From contig JAOPYU010000286.1 of the NCBI GenBank assembly GCA_025964455.1, forward strand, positions 1 through 26,984: 26,984 nt of DNA, written 5' to 3'. The translations under genes and the position numbers were made by a program. Origin of the DNA: Thermoleophilia bacterium (GTDB lineage: Bacteria; Actinomycetota; Thermoleophilia; Gaiellales; SKUG01). Below the pieces are notes generated by a model that did no database searches, was not told the origin of the DNA, and saw only the letters and a program-made list of their open reading frames with translations. Of the stretch, positions 13,961 to 24,197 are shown one piece after another; within the stretch, counting starts at the first letter, position 1, and each line of letters begins with the position of its first letter.

Positions 13961-15810
13961 CAGCGCACGACCTCCGCGAGCACCGCGCCCTTTGCCACGA
14001 GATCGCCGACGGCGCAGCCGACGGTCTCGACCCGACCGTCGAACGGCGCCGTGATCGCGTTCTCCATCTTCATCGCCTCGAGCACGATGACGGGCTGTCC
14101 TGCCGCGATCTCGCTGCCGGCAGCGACGGCCTGGATGACGGTGCCGGGCATGGGCGCCGTGAGCGCGGCGTGTGTGCCACCGTCCTCGGCGCGCGCCCCG
14201 GCGCCGGCATCGATCGCGGCGCGCGGCACCTCGTACGTGACGCCCTCGCTGGAGAACCAGAGCCGGTCGCCGCGCTCCACGGCGCGGACGCGGGGTGCAT
14301 CGCTCGTCTCGGCGTTGCCGCCGGTCGCCCCCTCGCGCAGGCCCGCCTGACGCCAGCTGCCAAGCGCCCGGAAGGGGTCCGATGCTCCGGTGGCCGGGTC
14401 GTCGCCCGCCGCGCGAATGACGGCGCGGCGCGCAGCCGCGACGAGTGCGCCCGTCGGCACGAGCACGGACTCCTCGAGCAGGTTCGATTCAAGGGTGGCG
14501 GTGTCGTGCGACGCAGCCATGAAGTCGGGCAGCTCCAGGGCGTGGATGAGCAGCGCCGCATTCGTGACCGCGCCCAGCAGTGACAGCTCGCGCAGCGCGT
14601 CGGTCAGGCGCCGTCGCGCCTCCTCCCGGGTGCTGCCGGTCGCGATGACCTTGGCGAGCAGCGGGTCGTAGGCGAGTGAGATCCGCGCGCCCTCCAGCAG
14701 TGCGTGGTCGATACGGATGCCCTCGCGCTCGGGCAGGTGCAGGCGCGTCACCTCGCCGCCGGTCGGCAGGAAGGTCACGGGGTCCTCGGCGTAGAGGCGT
14801 GCCTCGATCGCGTGCGCCTGGGGGACGAGCTCTCGCTGCTGCACCGTCAGCGCCTCGCCGCGCGCGATGCGCAGCTGCCACTGGGCGAGGTCGATGCCGA
14901 AGGCCTCCTCGGTCACCGGATGCTCCACCTGCAGGCGGGCGTTGAGCTCCAGGAAGAAGAAGCGTCCGTCGCGGTCGACCAGGAACTCCGCGGTCCCTGC
15001 ATTCACGTAGTCGGCTTCCGTCGCCAGACGCACGACGGCTTCGCCCATGGCCGTGCGCAGCTCCGGCGACAGCCCCGGGGCTGGCGCCTCCTCGACGACC
15101 TTCTGGTGGCGTCGCTGGAGCGAGCAGTCGCGGTCACCGACATACAGCGCTGTGCCGTGCGCGTCGGCGAGCAGCTGGATCTCCACGTGGCGCGCGCCCG
15201 TGACGAGCTGTTCGACGATGAGCGTGTCGTCGCCGAATCCGGCCGCCGCCTCGCGACGAGCGCTCTCGAGCGCTGCATCGAGGTCCTGCGGCCGATCGAC
15301 TCGGCGCATGCCGCGTCCGCCACCGCCGGCCGCGGCCTTGACGAGCACCGGGTATGCGTCCTCGGGGACCTCGCCCGGCGACCATTCGGGGACGGTCGGG
15401 ACGTCGGCCTTCGCGGCGACCTCCTTCGCGCGCGCCTTGTCGCCGAGTGCGCGCATCGCGTCGCCGCTCGGTCCGATGAAGGTGAGCCCCGCGGCGTGGC
15501 AACGATCGACGAACGTCGCGTTCTCGCTCAGGAATCCGTAGCCGGGATGCACGGCGTCGGCGCCTGATTCGGCAGCGGCGGCGAGCACCCGGTCGATGTC
15601 GAGGTAGCTCTCGCGCGCGGGCTCGGGACCGATGCGCACAGCCTGGTCGGCCAGGTGCACGTGCGGCGCATCGCGGTCCGCGTCGGAGTGGATCGCGACG
15701 GATTCGATGCCGAGCGAGCGGCACGCGCGGATGATGCGCACCGCGATCTCGCCTCGGTTCGCGACCAGCACCCGCGTGACCGCGCCGACCTCGCTGCGGG
15801 CCTGCGTCAT
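13960..15810 (-). CDS. liuD: Methylcrotonyl-CoA carboxylase alpha subunit (biotin carboxylase plus biotin carrier)
   Basis: 616 residues from ATG 15810, which lies in a TCAT (ATGA) overlap with the enoyl-CoA hydratase stop. Order: biotin carboxylase N-lobe (ANRGEIAVRII), ATP-grasp with a KAAAGGGGRGMR glycine loop, the FLELNARLQVEHPVTE active-site strand, the carboxylase C-lobe, a linker, then the biotinyl domain with EAMKMEN and biotinylated K581. It carboxylates its own biotin with bicarbonate and ATP. The beta subunit then transfers CO2 to the acyl-CoA. The alpha chain alone cannot distinguish methylcrotonyl from propionyl or acetyl carboxylases; the assignment rests on the Liu neighbours. 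It is about 100 residues shorter than animal MCC alpha, so the BT linker is probably reduced. Confidence 0.93.
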   Translation of the reverse strand: MTQARSEVGAVTRVLVANRGEIAVRIIRACRSLGIESVAIHSDADRDAPHVHLADQAVRIGPEPARESYLDIDRVLAAAAESGADAVHPGYGFLSENATFVDRCHAAGLTFIGPSGDAMRALGDKARAKEVAAKADVPTVPEWSPGEVPEDAYPVLVKAAAGGGGRGMRRVDRPQDLDAALESARREAAAGFGDDTLIVEQLVTGARHVEIQLLADAHGTALYVGDRDCSLQRRHQKVVEEAPAPGLSPELRTAMGEAVVRLATEADYVNAGTAEFLVDRDGRFFFLELNARLQVEHPVTEEAFGIDLAQWQLRIARGEALTVQQRELVPQAHAIEARLYAEDPVTFLPTGGEVTRLHLPEREGIRIDHALLEGARISLAYDPLLAKVIATGSTREEARRRLTDALRELSLLGAVTNAALLIHALELPDFMAASHDTATLESNLLEESVLVPTGALVAAARRAVIRAAGDDPATGASDPFRALGSWRQAGLREGATGGNAETSDAPRVRAVERGDRLWFSSEGVTYEVPRAAIDAGAGARAEDGGTHAALTAPMPGTVIQAVAAGSEIAAGQPVIVLEAMKMENAITAPFDGRVETVGCAVGDLVAKGAVLAEVVR

Positions 15811-16643
15811 CGCTTGGCTCCGGCGAGCCACGCCGGGGAGTGGGCCTCGTCCATCCAGCCCGGGCGGCGCTTCTCGAGGAAGGCGCTCAATCCCTCCTGG
15901 CCCTCCGGGTCGGTGCGCTTGGATGCGATCGTCTCGGCCGTGTGCATCATCACGTCGCGGGGATCGCGGTAGGCGACCTCGCTCGCGAGGTGCTTGGCCA
16001 CCGTGATCGCCCCGGGCGCCGCGGTCAGCAGCTCGCCCACGACGCGGTCGATCTCCGCATCCAGGTCGCCGGCGGGCACCACCACGTGCGCCAGGCCCAT
16101 GCGCTCGGCGCGCTCCGCGGTGAAGCGCTCGCCCGTGACGAACAGTGCCCGGGCATGGCTCAGACCGATGCGGCGCAGCACGAAGGGGCTGATCACGGCC
16201 GGCACGATGCCAAGCTTGACCTCGCTGAAGGCGAACACGGTGTCGTCGGAAGCGACCACGTAGTCGCTCGTCGCCAGTAGTCCCAGGGCGCCGCCGATCG
16301 CATGCCCGTGCACGCGGCACACGACGGGCTTGTCGCAGCGCTTCACGGCCTCGAGCATGAGCGCCAGGCGCGTCGCGTCGTCGACATTCTCCTGGCGCGT
16401 GTAGGACGCCGACTCGCGCATCCAGTTGATGTCGGCGCCGGCGCCGAAGGACGGCCCGTCGCCACGGAGCACGACGACGCGCGTGTCGGCGTCGTGGCTC
16501 AGCTCGGTGAAGGCGGCGCCCAGCTCCTCGATGAGCCGTGGCCCGAAGGCGTTGCGCACCTCGGGTCGCGCGAGCACGACGTTGGTCACGCCACCTTCGC
16601 GCTCGATGCGGACGTGCTGGAAGGTCTCGAAGGAGTGGGACAT
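15807..16643 (-). CDS. liuC: Methylglutaconyl-CoA hydratase (crotonase family)
   Basis: 278 residues. The oxyanion-hole elements FGAGADINWM (67-75) and AIGGALGL (115-122) are present. The GADxNWM string and GGALGL in place of the GGGCE of classical enoyl-CoA hydratases are typical of the bacterial LiuC type, in which one of the two crotonase glutamates is replaced. The second glutamate is kept as E141 (FSEVKLG). It hydrates 3-methylglutaconyl-CoA to HMG-CoA. TAGGAT seven bases before the ATG indicates its own leaderless promoter, so liuC-liuD-liuE can be transcribed apart from the chemoreceptor 50 bp upstream. Its stop overlaps the liuD start by four bases. Confidence 0.92.
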   Translation of the reverse strand: MSHSFETFQHVRIEREGGVTNVVLARPEVRNAFGPRLIEELGAAFTELSHDADTRVVVLRGDGPSFGAGADINWMRESASYTRQENVDDATRLALMLEAVKRCDKPVVCRVHGHAIGGALGLLATSDYVVASDDTVFAFSEVKLGIVPAVISPFVLRRIGLSHARALFVTGERFTAERAERMGLAHVVVPAGDLDAEIDRVVGELLTAAPGAITVAKHLASEVAYRDPRDVMMHTAETIASKRTDPEGQEGLSAFLEKRRPGWMDEAHSPAWLAGAKR

Positions 16644-16650
16644 GCCTCCG

Positions 16651-16656
16651 ATCCTA
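16651..16656 (-). promoter_or_regulatory. liuC: -10 box of liuC
   Basis: TAGGAT on the minus strand with a seven-base gap (CGGAGGC) to the ATG. It is nearly identical to the pepA and 26421 start regions. The GGAGG inside the gap is one base from the ATG, too close to serve as a normal ribosome site. Confidence 0.5.
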
Positions 16657-16693
16657 TCCGCGCACGCCGTGTGGGCGGGGGCCCCGCGACCGA

Positions 16694-19219
16694 TCAGGCA
16701 GCGTCGATGAGCCGCATGCGGTGCGCGTCGGCTTCCGGCCGTGCTCCTGCGCCCGCCTCGTCGAGGCGTCGCTCGTCGCCCAGGCGGAAGGTCGAGGTGG
16801 TGGACATGAGCGCCTCCGCGAGGCGCGCTAGGTCGTCCGAGGACGCCGCGATCTCCTGCATGGAGGCGGTCGTCTCGCTCGTCGCCTGGCCGACGTGACG
16901 GGTCGCCTCGGCGCTGCGCGAGCCCACGTCAGCAGCCGTGGCGGCGTCGGCTGAGATCTCGCCGACGCGCAGCTGCGCGTCCTGCACGGCGTCGTCGATC
17001 TCCTCGAACGCCTGCCGGGCGTGCTGCACCAGCGCGGCGCCCTCGCTCGCTCGGACGGCGGTCCCGTCGATGGCGGAGACGGCTTCGGCCGTCTCGCGCT
17101 GCATGGCGTGCACGATCTCCGCCACGGAGCTCGCCGCGCCCTGGCTCTCCTCGGCGAGCTTGCGGACCTCGTCGGCCACGACCGCGAATCCGCGACCGGC
17201 CTCGCCGGCGCGGGCGGCCTCGATGGCGGCGTTGAGCGCGAGCAGGTTGGTCTGCTCCGCGATCGACGTGATGGTCCCGATGATCGTCTCGATGCGCTGG
17301 CCGTGGCCCTCGAGCGTCTCCATGGCGCCCGTGACCTCCGACGCCGAGCGGTCGAGCGAATCCATCGCCACGGATGCGGCGCCCACGGCTTCGCGGCCGG
17401 CGGCGCTGCGCTCCACGACGCGACCGGTCGCCTCGGCAGCGAGCGTCGAGCGCTCCGCGACCTGGTCGAGCAGGTGCAGCTGGCGGGTGGATCCAGCTTC
17501 GAGGTCAGTGACCTGCGCGGTTGCGTCCTCCATCCCCGACGTGACCTCGCGGCTCGTCGCGGACAGCTCCTCGGAGGAGGCGCTCAGCGCGGTCGCGTGC
17601 TCGGTGATGGTGCCGATCACGCTGCGGAGGTTGTCGGTCATGCGCTGGAAGGCGAGGCCGAGCTGGTCGCGCTCGGAACGCGGCGTCACGTCGACCGAGA
17701 GGTCGCCGTCCGCGATCCGCTGCGCGGCTTTCGCCTGCTCCGCGATGTGGACGCCGAGGTCGGCGAACTCCACGCCCGCGGTGCGAGACATGTCATCGAG
17801 GTAGTCGACGGTGTCCTTGAGCGCGCGACCCAGCACGTCGCGCTCGGAGCGGACCGTCGGCTGCATGCTGACATCGCCGCGCGACAGTCGCTCGGCCACC
17901 TCGGCGGTCTCCTCGAGATAGGTGACCATCTGGCGGAAGGCGAGGCCGAGCTGGTCGCGGTCGCTCCGCAGCTCGACTCGCACGCGCACGTCGCCCTCGG
18001 AGATCTGGAGCGCTGCGGCGGCCGTCTCCTGCAGGCTCTCGGTCATGCGGGCGAACGAGCGCGCCATCTGGCCGACCTCGTCGCGTGAATCGATGTCGAG
18101 CGTCGTGTCCAGCTCGCCGCGGCCGATCGCCTCGCTCGCGCCGAGCAGGCTGCGCAGCGCGCTCCGCACCGACTGGTAGAAGCCGCCGAACAGGAGCGCT
18201 GCCACGAGCAGCGCGGCGCCGAGCACGATGAGCGTGGTGCGCCTGGCCGAGGCGAATCCGGACAGGCGGGTCACGATCAGGCGGTCGAGCTGCGTGGAGG
18301 TGGAGCCCTGCAGCGTGAGCAGGTCGGCCCGCGTGGCGGCCGCCCGGGTTGCCGCGGCGTCGGCGTCGACCTCGCCGTGGACCGCGCCTTCCACGTTGTC
18401 GTGGAGCTTCGCGAATCCACCCACGTACGAGGCGACGTCCGCGTCGAGCGTCGCCTTCCAGGTGGCGGCATCGGCGGTCGAATCGAGCGAGACCGCGTAG
18501 TTGCCGACCAGCGTGTCGCTGTTGAAGTCGATCGCACCGAGCACGCGGCTCAGGTCGAGACGTCGCTCGACCAGGTCGTTGCCGCGCAGCCCCTCGAGCT
18601 CGATGACCCGCTGCATGTCCGCAGCCTGGCCGACCAGGTCGGCGAGGGTCACCAGGCGCACGACGTGGCTGTCCATGAGGTAGTAGGTGTCGAGGTCGGG
18701 ATCGAGGATCAGGTTGGAGACGTTGCCCGCCTGCAGCACGAGCGCGAGCGACGCAGCGGACACGGTGTTCCAGGTGTCGAGTGCCTGGGTCGGCGTCGAG
18801 TAGCTGCGTTCGCGCGCCTTTTCGATGGAGCTCGCGAGCGCGTCGTACTGCTCCGTGGTCTCGAGGGTGCCGCCGATCGAGCGGTCGGCCTTCGCGAGGT
18901 CAGCCATGGCGACGTCCAGGCGCGCGGAGGCATCGTCATAGTCGCGCTGCGCGCTGGCATCCCCGCCGGCGAGCTGCACGGCCGCGCTCCGGGAGCCGAC
19001 GATGCCGTCGACGACGGCAGTCGCGGGGATGATGTATTCGGTGCCGACCCGCTCCTTCGCGCTGAACTCGGTGTTCGTGCGCTGCACGCCCAGGTAGCTG
19101 TAGGCGACGTAGGCGAGCGGCGCGAGCAGCACCACGGCGATCACCGTGAACTTCCCCGCGAAGGACAGTCGGTCCATCAAGGCGCGGGTGGGAGCGAGCG
19201 GAAGCGACAGGAGCTGCAC
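16694..19219 (-). CDS. Methyl-accepting chemotaxis protein with a four-HAMP array
   Basis: 841 residues from GTG 19219, which has AAGGA 6 nt upstream; the in-frame ATG at 19336 has no such site. Layout: membrane helix about 22-43; a 280-residue all-helical outer domain to about 327 containing the recurring sensor motif [13 protein letters not shown] (about 171-183); membrane helix about 328-349; HAMP 1 about 349-399 ([13 protein letters not shown]); HAMP 2 about 400-437 ([17 protein letters not shown]); HAMP 3 about 438-477 ([17 protein letters not shown]); HAMP 4 about 491-535 ([17 protein letters not shown]); then the coiled-coil signalling domain with its conserved tip [19 protein letters not shown] (655-673). 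It should control CheA. No CheR/CheB-tethering pentapeptide ends the protein. It lies between liuB and liuC on the same strand, suggesting a catabolite-related signal; the ligand is unknown. Confidence 0.95.
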   Translation of the reverse strand: MQLLSLPLAPTRALMDRLSFAGKFTVIAVVLLAPLAYVAYSYLGVQRTNTEFSAKERVGTEYIIPATAVVDGIVGSRSAAVQLAGGDASAQRDYDDASARLDVAMADLAKADRSIGGTLETTEQYDALASSIEKARERSYSTPTQALDTWNTVSAASLALVLQAGNVSNLILDPDLDTYYLMDSHVVRLVTLADLVGQAADMQRVIELEGLRGNDLVERRLDLSRVLGAIDFNSDTLVGNYAVSLDSTADAATWKATLDADVASYVGGFAKLHDNVEGAVHGEVDADAAATRAAATRADLLTLQGSTSTQLDRLIVTRLSGFASARRTTLIVLGAALLVAALLFGGFYQSVRSALRSLLGASEAIGRGELDTTLDIDSRDEVGQMARSFARMTESLQETAAAALQISEGDVRVRVELRSDRDQLGLAFRQMVTYLEETAEVAERLSRGDVSMQPTVRSERDVLGRALKDTVDYLDDMSRTAGVEFADLGVHIAEQAKAAQRIADGDLSVDVTPRSERDQLGLAFQRMTDNLRSVIGTITEHATALSASSEELSATSREVTSGMEDATAQVTDLEAGSTRQLHLLDQVAERSTLAAEATGRVVERSAAGREAVGAASVAMDSLDRSASEVTGAMETLEGHGQRIETIIGTITSIAEQTNLLALNAAIEAARAGEAGRGFAVVADEVRKLAEESQGAASSVAEIVHAMQRETAEAVSAIDGTAVRASEGAALVQHARQAFEEIDDAVQDAQLRVGEISADAATAADVGSRSAEATRHVGQATSETTASMQEIAASSDDLARLAEALMSTTSTFRLGDERRLDEAGAGARPEADAHRMRLIDAA

Positions 19220-19289
19220 AGGTGATCCTTGAGCCGTGGGCGGTACCGCTCCAGCCTCGGAAGATCGCTTCGACTCCTTGACTGCTTTC

Positions 19290-19301
19290 TTGCGCGCGCA
19301 A
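19290..19301. promoter_or_regulatory. 12-bp perfect palindrome between liuB and the chemoreceptor
   Basis: TTGCGCGCGCAA stands in the 129-bp gap between the liuB stop and the chemoreceptor start, about 70 bp upstream of the latter. It is a possible operator, or the base of a small RNA hairpin. No clear promoter box or T-rich terminator is seen in this gap. Confidence 0.3.
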
Positions 19302-19348
19302 CCATGTGGAGGAATGCCGTAGGCGCCTCGGCCCATGGCACGGGCGGA

Positions 19349-20965
<1,617 letters not shown>

Positions 20966-20972
20966 GCAGCGG

Positions 20973-20978
20973 ACGCTA
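20973..20978 (-). promoter_or_regulatory. liuB: -10 box of liuB (leaderless)
   Basis: TAGCGT on the minus strand, fitting TANNNT, seven bases before the ATG. The expected transcript begins at the start codon. Confidence 0.4.
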
Positions 20979-21060
20979 CCGCACGCGTGCCGGCTGCAGG
21001 TGCGGACTGCGCGATCGCCTGCAACGCCGACGGCCACGCTCCCGACATATGGATGGGACG

Positions 21061-21088
21061 GCAGCACGCGCTGGACACGCGTTGCTGC
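21061..21088 (+). promoter_or_regulatory. Hairpin in the leader of the 21117 gene
   Basis: GCAGCACGCG pairs with CGCGTTGCTGC (ten pairs, one bulged T) around a 7-nt loop, ending 28 bp before the ATG. TATGGAT at about 21046-21052 is a possible -10 upstream, so the hairpin would lie near the 5' end of the message and could stabilise it. Confidence 0.35.
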
Positions 21089-21116
21089 ACACGTTGGGAC
21101 ACAAAGGGACAACCTC

Positions 21117-22790
21117 ATGGGAATTGGCACCCCGTTCACGGTCGTGACGACCGCTACGCGGCACATGCTGGATGCGAACGTCACGTTCGGCATGTCGAGC
21201 GACCGGTACAACGCGCGTGACAAGTACCGACGTGCGTACACCGACGAGCAGCGCCTCGGCGCCGGCGTCGGCACTGCGCTCGGCGTCGCGATCCCGGTCG
21301 CGGCTGGCGTCGCCTGGATGCAGCGCGGGCTCAAGGTGCCGGGCATCTCCGCCCAGGCAGAGGCTGTCGCCGGTGGGCTCGCGAAGGCGAACCTGCGTGG
21401 GCTCTCGGCTCCCGTCATGCAGAACGTGGGACGCGTCGCGGGCATCGCCGCGCTCGGCCTCGCTGCGGGTGTCGGCGTCAAGAAGACGTACGACATCACC
21501 AAGGACGACGGCCACCTCGGCGCTGTCGGTACCGCCACGGGCGTGATCGCCGGTACCGCGGCCGGCGTGGCGATCGGCAAGCGCTTCGGCGGCAAGCTTG
21601 CTGCGGTGAGCGGTGGCCTCGGCGCGATCGCCGGCGGCGTGGCTGGTCACTTCGGCGGCAAGGCCATCTCGATCGGCGAGAGCCAGGTCGGCAAGGAGCA
21701 CGTCCAGGCCGCGCAGGTCGATGACAATGCGGCCGAGCGTGCGGGCAGCTTCGCCCGTGGCGCCTTCAATCACTTCAACGAGGTCGGACCGTCGACCCAG
21801 GGCATCAGCTTCGGCTACTCCTGGGGCATGCGCGAGACCGTCCAGAACAAGTACTCCAACGCGGAGCGCGCAGGTGCCATGCATGGCGACCTGCTCGCCG
21901 CCGGCATCCTCGGTGGCGGCGCGCTCGCCGTCGCAGCGGGACTCGCCGGTGCCTCGCGCCATGCCGCGGCCGGCACCTCCGGGCTCAAGGCGGGCGCCGA
22001 CATCGCCGGCAACGTGCTGGCACGTGGCCCGGTGACCGGGGCTATCCAGAAGCTCGGTGACAAGGGTGCGCTCGGGGTCGGTGCGGCGGCTGCGGCCATC
22101 GCGGGCGTCACCACGTGGAAGGCCTTCCAGGGCGACAGCGAGGCGTACGGGAAGGGTGCCGCCACGGCGATCGCCGCGGGCACGCTCGCCGCGACTGCCG
22201 GCACCGCCGCCCTCGTATCACGCTCCGGTGCCATGAAGGGCATGGCAGCGGCGCCCAAGGTCGCGGGCAGCGCGCTCGTCGCAGCGGCGCTGATCGGCGT
22301 GCTCAGCTCGGCGCGACTGCCGCTCCAGCAGTTCATGAACGACGCCAAGGATGCGCACAAGGCGAACGGTGCGATCAACGTTCCGGTCGCGGCTACCGCA
22401 GCCGGGGTCGGTGCGCTCGGCGGCGGGCTCGGTGCCTTCAAGGGCCTCAGCAAGCTCGTGCCCGACAGCGGCCTGCAGCTCGGCAAGTTCCACATCCCCA
22501 AGGCGGCGGTCGTCATCGGCGGCACGGCACTCGGTGGCGCGGCGCTCGGTGGCGTGGGCTTCGGCCTCTCGGCGACGATGCCCGACATCAAGACCGTCGG
22601 CCTCTCCGTCGCCGGTGGCGCGGTCGCAGGTGCGGCAGCCGGCGGGTTCGCTCGTGGCATCGGCGTCGTGCCGGGCATCGTCGGTGGCGCGGCCCTCGGC
22701 CTGACGGCATCGGCGCTCCTGCGCAAGGACGCGCCTGCGGCCACCGAGGCCCCGACGCCCCAGGACGTGGCGGGTACGGTCGGCGGCTGA
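21117..22790 (+). CDS. Large Gly/Ala-rich multi-hydrophobic protein of unknown function
   Basis: 557 residues from ATG 21117, with AAAGGGA about 7 nt upstream. No family is recognised. After a polar N-terminus of about 45 residues, with several Arg and Tyr ([15 protein letters not shown]), come some ten hydrophobic, small-residue segments such as [62 protein letters not shown] and [19 protein letters not shown]. They are separated by short polar loops and by one longer soluble part, about 195-260 ([21 protein letters not shown] region). GxxxG and AxxxG spacing is pervasive, like glycine-zipper membrane proteins or the hydrophobic parts of tape-measure proteins. There is no signal peptide. The tail is Pro/Ala/Thr rich. 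It is flanked only by housekeeping genes, so there is no sign of a prophage. Codon use is native. Confidence 0.8.
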   Translation: MGIGTPFTVVTTATRHMLDANVTFGMSSDRYNARDKYRRAYTDEQRLGAGVGTALGVAIPVAAGVAWMQRGLKVPGISAQAEAVAGGLAKANLRGLSAPVMQNVGRVAGIAALGLAAGVGVKKTYDITKDDGHLGAVGTATGVIAGTAAGVAIGKRFGGKLAAVSGGLGAIAGGVAGHFGGKAISIGESQVGKEHVQAAQVDDNAAERAGSFARGAFNHFNEVGPSTQGISFGYSWGMRETVQNKYSNAERAGAMHGDLLAAGILGGGALAVAAGLAGASRHAAAGTSGLKAGADIAGNVLARGPVTGAIQKLGDKGALGVGAAAAAIAGVTTWKAFQGDSEAYGKGAATAIAAGTLAATAGTAALVSRSGAMKGMAAAPKVAGSALVAAALIGVLSSARLPLQQFMNDAKDAHKANGAINVPVAATAAGVGALGGGLGAFKGLSKLVPDSGLQLGKFHIPKAAVVIGGTALGGAALGGVGFGLSATMPDIKTVGLSVAGGAVAGAAAGGFARGIGVVPGIVGGAALGLTASALLRKDAPAATEAPTPQDVAGTVGG

Positions 22791-22830
22791 TCGCTGCTCG
22801 ATCGGGCACCTGCTGCCCACGCATCACCGG

Positions 22831-22863
22831 ACGGGCGCTGTCGCACCACGCGGCAGCGCCCGT
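22831..22863. terminator. Bidirectional hairpin between the 21117 gene and mntH
   Basis: ACGGGCGCTG pairs perfectly with CAGCGCCCGT, and the inner TCGC/GCGG extends it to about 14 pairs with a 5-nt loop. It lies between the convergent stops at 22790 and 22869. No T tract is present. Confidence 0.55.
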
Positions 22864-22868
22864 TCGCG

Positions 22869-24197
22869 TCAGGTGACGAGCGAGCCGAGCAGGTAGACGT
22901 TGAGCGAGACGATCGCCGCCACGACGACCGTGCCGAGCGCGGTCGTGATCCGATGGTTCACGAGCGTTCCCATGAGCTCGCGGTCGCGGCAGAACCATAC
23001 GAGCGGGATGAGCGCGAACGGGATGCCGAAGCTGAGCGCCACCTGGCTCATGACGAGCGCGGTGGAAGGATTGACCCCGGCGGCGATGATCACGAAGGCC
23101 GGAGCCATCGTGATCGCACGGCGCAGGAAGAGCGGGATGCTCCGCTGCAGGTACCCCTGCATCACGACCTGGCCGGCGAGCGTGCCGACGCTGCTCGAGC
23201 TGATGCCGCTCGCGAGCAGCGCCACGCCGAACACGATGTCGACGTGGTTGCCGAGCACCACCCCGAGCTGGACGAACGCCTCGTCGATGTCGTCGACCCC
23301 GGTCATGCCGCGGGCGTGGAAGGCAGCGGCCGCCATGATGAGCATGCTCATGTTGACGATGCCCGCGATGCCCATCGCGAGCACCACGTCGACCAGCTCG
23401 AAGCGGAAGATGCGGCGCCTGACCTCGTCGTCGTCGCTCGTCACACGCTGCTGGGTGAGCGCGGAGTGCAGGTAGATCACATGGGGCATCACCGTGGCGC
23501 CGATGATGCCCACGGCGAGCAGCACGCTGTCGGATCCCTCGAAGCGAGGTGTCAGCAGCCCGTGGAGGATGTCACCCGCATCCGGATCGGCGAGGGTGGC
23601 GCTGAAGGCGAAGCCGATCACGATGAGGCCGACGAGCCCGGCGATCGCGGCCTCGAAGTGGCGGAATCCCCGGGTCTGCAGCTCCAGGATCGCGAACGAC
23701 ACGACGCCGGTGATGCAGGCAGCCGCGAGGAGCGGGATGTCGAAGAGCAGGTTCAGGGCGAGCGAGGCGCCGATGAACTCGGCGAGGTCGGTGGCCATCG
23801 CCACGAGCTCGGCCTGGGCCCACAGCGCGAGGCGCACGGGGGTGGGGAAGCGATCGCGTGAGACCTCGGCGAGGTTGCGTCCCGTGGCGATGCCGAGCTT
23901 GGCGCTCATGGACTGGATGAGCATGGCCATGAGGTTGGAGGCGAGGATCACCCAGAGCAGCGTGTAGCCGTACGTCGAACCCGCGGCGATGTTGGTGGCG
24001 AAGTTGCCGGGGTCGACGTAGGCGACGGCTGCGATGAACGCCGGCCCGAGGAAGGGCCAGAGGCCGCGGACGCCGCGACGGCGACCGTCGAGCGATCGCC
24101 GGGCTGCCTCGAGGACGCGTCGTTCGCCCGGAAGCGCGCTGCCGACGTCGACTGGTCGGCTCTGGTGTCGCGGGTTGTCAGACGGCGGCGTGGTCAC
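22869..24197 (-). CDS. mntH: Nramp-family divalent metal transporter
   Basis: 442 residues with about 11 transmembrane helices (LeuT fold), importing Mn(II)/Fe(II) with protons. Helix 1 has the metal motif DPGN (D62-N65). Helix 6 has M237-P-H239 in ATVMPHVIYLHS, with the metal-binding Met and the conserved His. Val240 replaces the Asn of the common MPHN form, a variation I recall from other actinobacterial MntH proteins. The start is a GTG overlapping the stop of the O-antigen-ligase-like gene by GTGA, so it is the last member of a tightly packed run and must largely depend on that transcript. No Mn-riboswitch or regulator site is visible. It ends at a hairpin shared with the convergent gene. 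Confidence 0.94.
   Translation of the reverse strand: MTTPPSDNPRHQSRPVDVGSALPGERRVLEAARRSLDGRRRGVRGLWPFLGPAFIAAVAYVDPGNFATNIAAGSTYGYTLLWVILASNLMAMLIQSMSAKLGIATGRNLAEVSRDRFPTPVRLALWAQAELVAMATDLAEFIGASLALNLLFDIPLLAAACITGVVSFAILELQTRGFRHFEAAIAGLVGLIVIGFAFSATLADPDAGDILHGLLTPRFEGSDSVLLAVGIIGATVMPHVIYLHSALTQQRVTSDDDEVRRRIFRFELVDVVLAMGIAGIVNMSMLIMAAAAFHARGMTGVDDIDEAFVQLGVVLGNHVDIVFGVALLASGISSSSVGTLAGQVVMQGYLQRSIPLFLRRAITMAPAFVIIAAGVNPSTALVMSQVALSFGIPFALIPLVWFCRDRELMGTLVNHRITTALGTVVVAAIVSLNVYLLGSLVT

Noticed and set aside
14481..14510. A tRNA-like GGTTCGATTC string
   Set aside because: It lies inside the liuD coding frame with no flanking cloverleaf arms.
21117..22790. Prophage tape-measure gene
   Set aside because: The hydrophobic small-residue pattern is suggestive, but neighbours are chromosomal metabolic genes, no other phage gene is present, and codon use is native.
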